DNA from: Candidatus Komeilibacteria bacterium
Lineage (GTDB): Bacteria; Patescibacteriota; Patescibacteriia; UBA1558; GWA2-36-10
DNA length: 38,462 nt
Reading direction: 5' to 3'
NCBI GenBank assembly: GCA_018656655.1
Contig: JABHYW010000014.1
Location: 1-38,462 of the forward strand
Both the position numbers and the translations under genes were made by a program. Below the pieces are notes generated by a model. The model was not told the origin of the DNA. It made no database searches and saw nothing but the letters and a program-made list of their open reading frames with translations. Within the stretch, counting starts at the first letter, position 1; the number at the start of each line of letters is the position of its first letter. Below, piece by piece: positions 37,864 to 38,462 of the stretch.

Positions 37864-38462
37864 ATGAAAAAATATGATATTAATCCAGATAAGAATGGTT
37901 ACTTTGGTAAGTACGGAGGTCAAATAATTCCCCCAGACTTAAAACCAATCTTTGACGAAATTGAAAGTTTTTATTTAAACATTAAAGACGATAAAGATTT
38001 CCAAGAAGAATTGCGAGATTTATTAAAAAATTATGTTGGCAGACCTAGCCCAATTTATTATGCTAAAAATTTAAGCACTAAAATTGGTGAGGCTGAAATT
38101 TATTTTAAAAGAGAGGATCTCAATCATACGGGCGCGCATAAAATTAATCATACTTTAGGTGAAGCCTTGATTGCTAAGCGCATGGGCAAGAAAAAACTTT
38201 TAGCTGAAACAGGCGCTGGTCAGCATGGAGTAGCTTTAGCTACAGCAGCAGCTGTAGTTGGGATACCTTGTGAAATACACATGGGGGAAATAGATATAGC
38301 TAAACAAGCTCCAAATGTTCTGCGTATGAAAATATTAGGTGCTAAAGTAGTTCCAGTTAAAATGGGCACTAAAACTCTTAAAGACGCAGTGGATAGTGCC
38401 TTTGGTGAGTTTGTTAAAGATCCTCAAAATATATTTTTTGGGATTGGTTCTGTAGTTGGTCC
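37864..38462 (+). CDS. trpB: Tryptophan synthase beta chain (C-terminus cut by window edge)
   Basis: The frame starts at ATG 37864 and runs off the window after 199 codons of an expected 390-400. The sequence is clear: [58 protein letters not shown], containing the PLP-binding lysine in [26 protein letters not shown]; and [17 protein letters not shown]. These match TrpB1-type enzymes, which join indole and serine, normally with TrpA. Whether trpA or other trp genes follow is outside the window. It is the first structural gene after the attenuator. No good Shine-Dalgarno precedes the ATG. Confidence 0.95.
   Translation, partial: MKKYDINPDKNGYFGKYGGQIIPPDLKPIFDEIESFYLNIKDDKDFQEELRDLLKNYVGRPSPIYYAKNLSTKIGEAEIYFKREDLNHTGAHKINHTLGEALIAKRMGKKKLLAETGAGQHGVALATAAAVVGIPCEIHMGEIDIAKQAPNVLRMKILGAKVVPVKMGTKTLKDAVDSAFGEFVKDPQNIFFGIGSVVG

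Noticed and set aside
1-38462. CRISPR arrays, transposases, integrases or prophage genes
   Set aside because: No regularly spaced repeats and no recognisable transposase or integrase motifs were seen; the only mobile-like element is the 60-nt palindrome at 29599-29658.
1-38462. Alternative genetic code (UGA as Gly, as in Gracilibacteria/Absconditabacteria)
   Set aside because: Conserved genes read through with the standard bacterial code, without in-frame TGA at conserved Gly positions; nothing requires recoding.

Overview
The window is AT-rich (roughly one third G+C), densely coded and centred on a chromosomal replication origin. It probably comes from a Candidate Phyla Radiation (Patescibacteria) bacterium. 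The inference rests on several things: compact forms of RecA, RpoB/RpoC, FtsK and YidC; a FemAB, sugar-nucleotide and trimmed Mur-ligase cluster; a bactofilin; a lamin-tail-domain surface protein; few Shine-Dalgarno sequences; and several predicted leaderless mRNAs. No rRNA or ribosomal-protein cluster other than rpmH is present to fix the lineage.

Layout. 1-17 kb is almost entirely minus strand: a partial flippase, recA, a RodZ-like membrane protein, ftsK, rpoC, rpoB, then an envelope cluster (Mur ligase, nucleotidyltransferase, FemAB) and ruvA. 17.2-19.6 kb is a plus-strand island: an orphan membrane protein, a U32/TrhP-like protein and a ferredoxin. 19.6-20.4 kb has no convincing protein gene but holds promoters, strong hairpins and terminators that look like one or more unassigned structured RNAs. 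20.4-24.9 kb is the origin: dnaN and dnaA (minus), a bipartite oriC with DnaA boxes on both sides of dnaA, then rpmH-rnpA-yidD-yidC (plus). Coding strand switches at the origin, as expected for genes co-oriented with replication. 25-28 kb has a DAGK-like gene and bactofilin (minus), tRNA-Arg(CCU), a CNNM/CBS membrane protein with a possible leader ORF, and a small secreted orphan. 28.3-32.9 kb carries an MTA-phosphorylase-family gene, a CsoR/CstR-like repressor with its operator, trxA-trxB-gdhA, and rnhB. 32.9-37 kb carries an antisense pair of candidate sRNAs, ssb, a C39-like lipoprotein and a large LTD/PKD surface protein. 37-38.5 kb holds an orphan HigA-type regulator, a TrpR-like repressor and the start of trpB.

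The most striking element is at the right end. The TrpR-like gene has a CTAG-type palindrome over its own -10 box. It is followed, with an 8-nt overlap, by an unannotated 21-residue leader peptide with tandem Trp codons. Antiterminator and terminator sequences follow, directly before trpB. Repression and ribosome-mediated attenuation therefore appear to be stacked on one tryptophan gene in a reduced genome.

Other regulatory structure: the rpoB leader has a consensus promoter, a candidate intrinsic attenuator, and a Shine-Dalgarno placed about 31 nt upstream but brought to 9 nt by a hairpin. The orphan membrane protein and the MTA-phosphorylase gene, 11 kb apart, share an identical 12-nt leader motif immediately before strong ribosome binding sites. 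All functions are inferred from sequence by eye; no database search was run.
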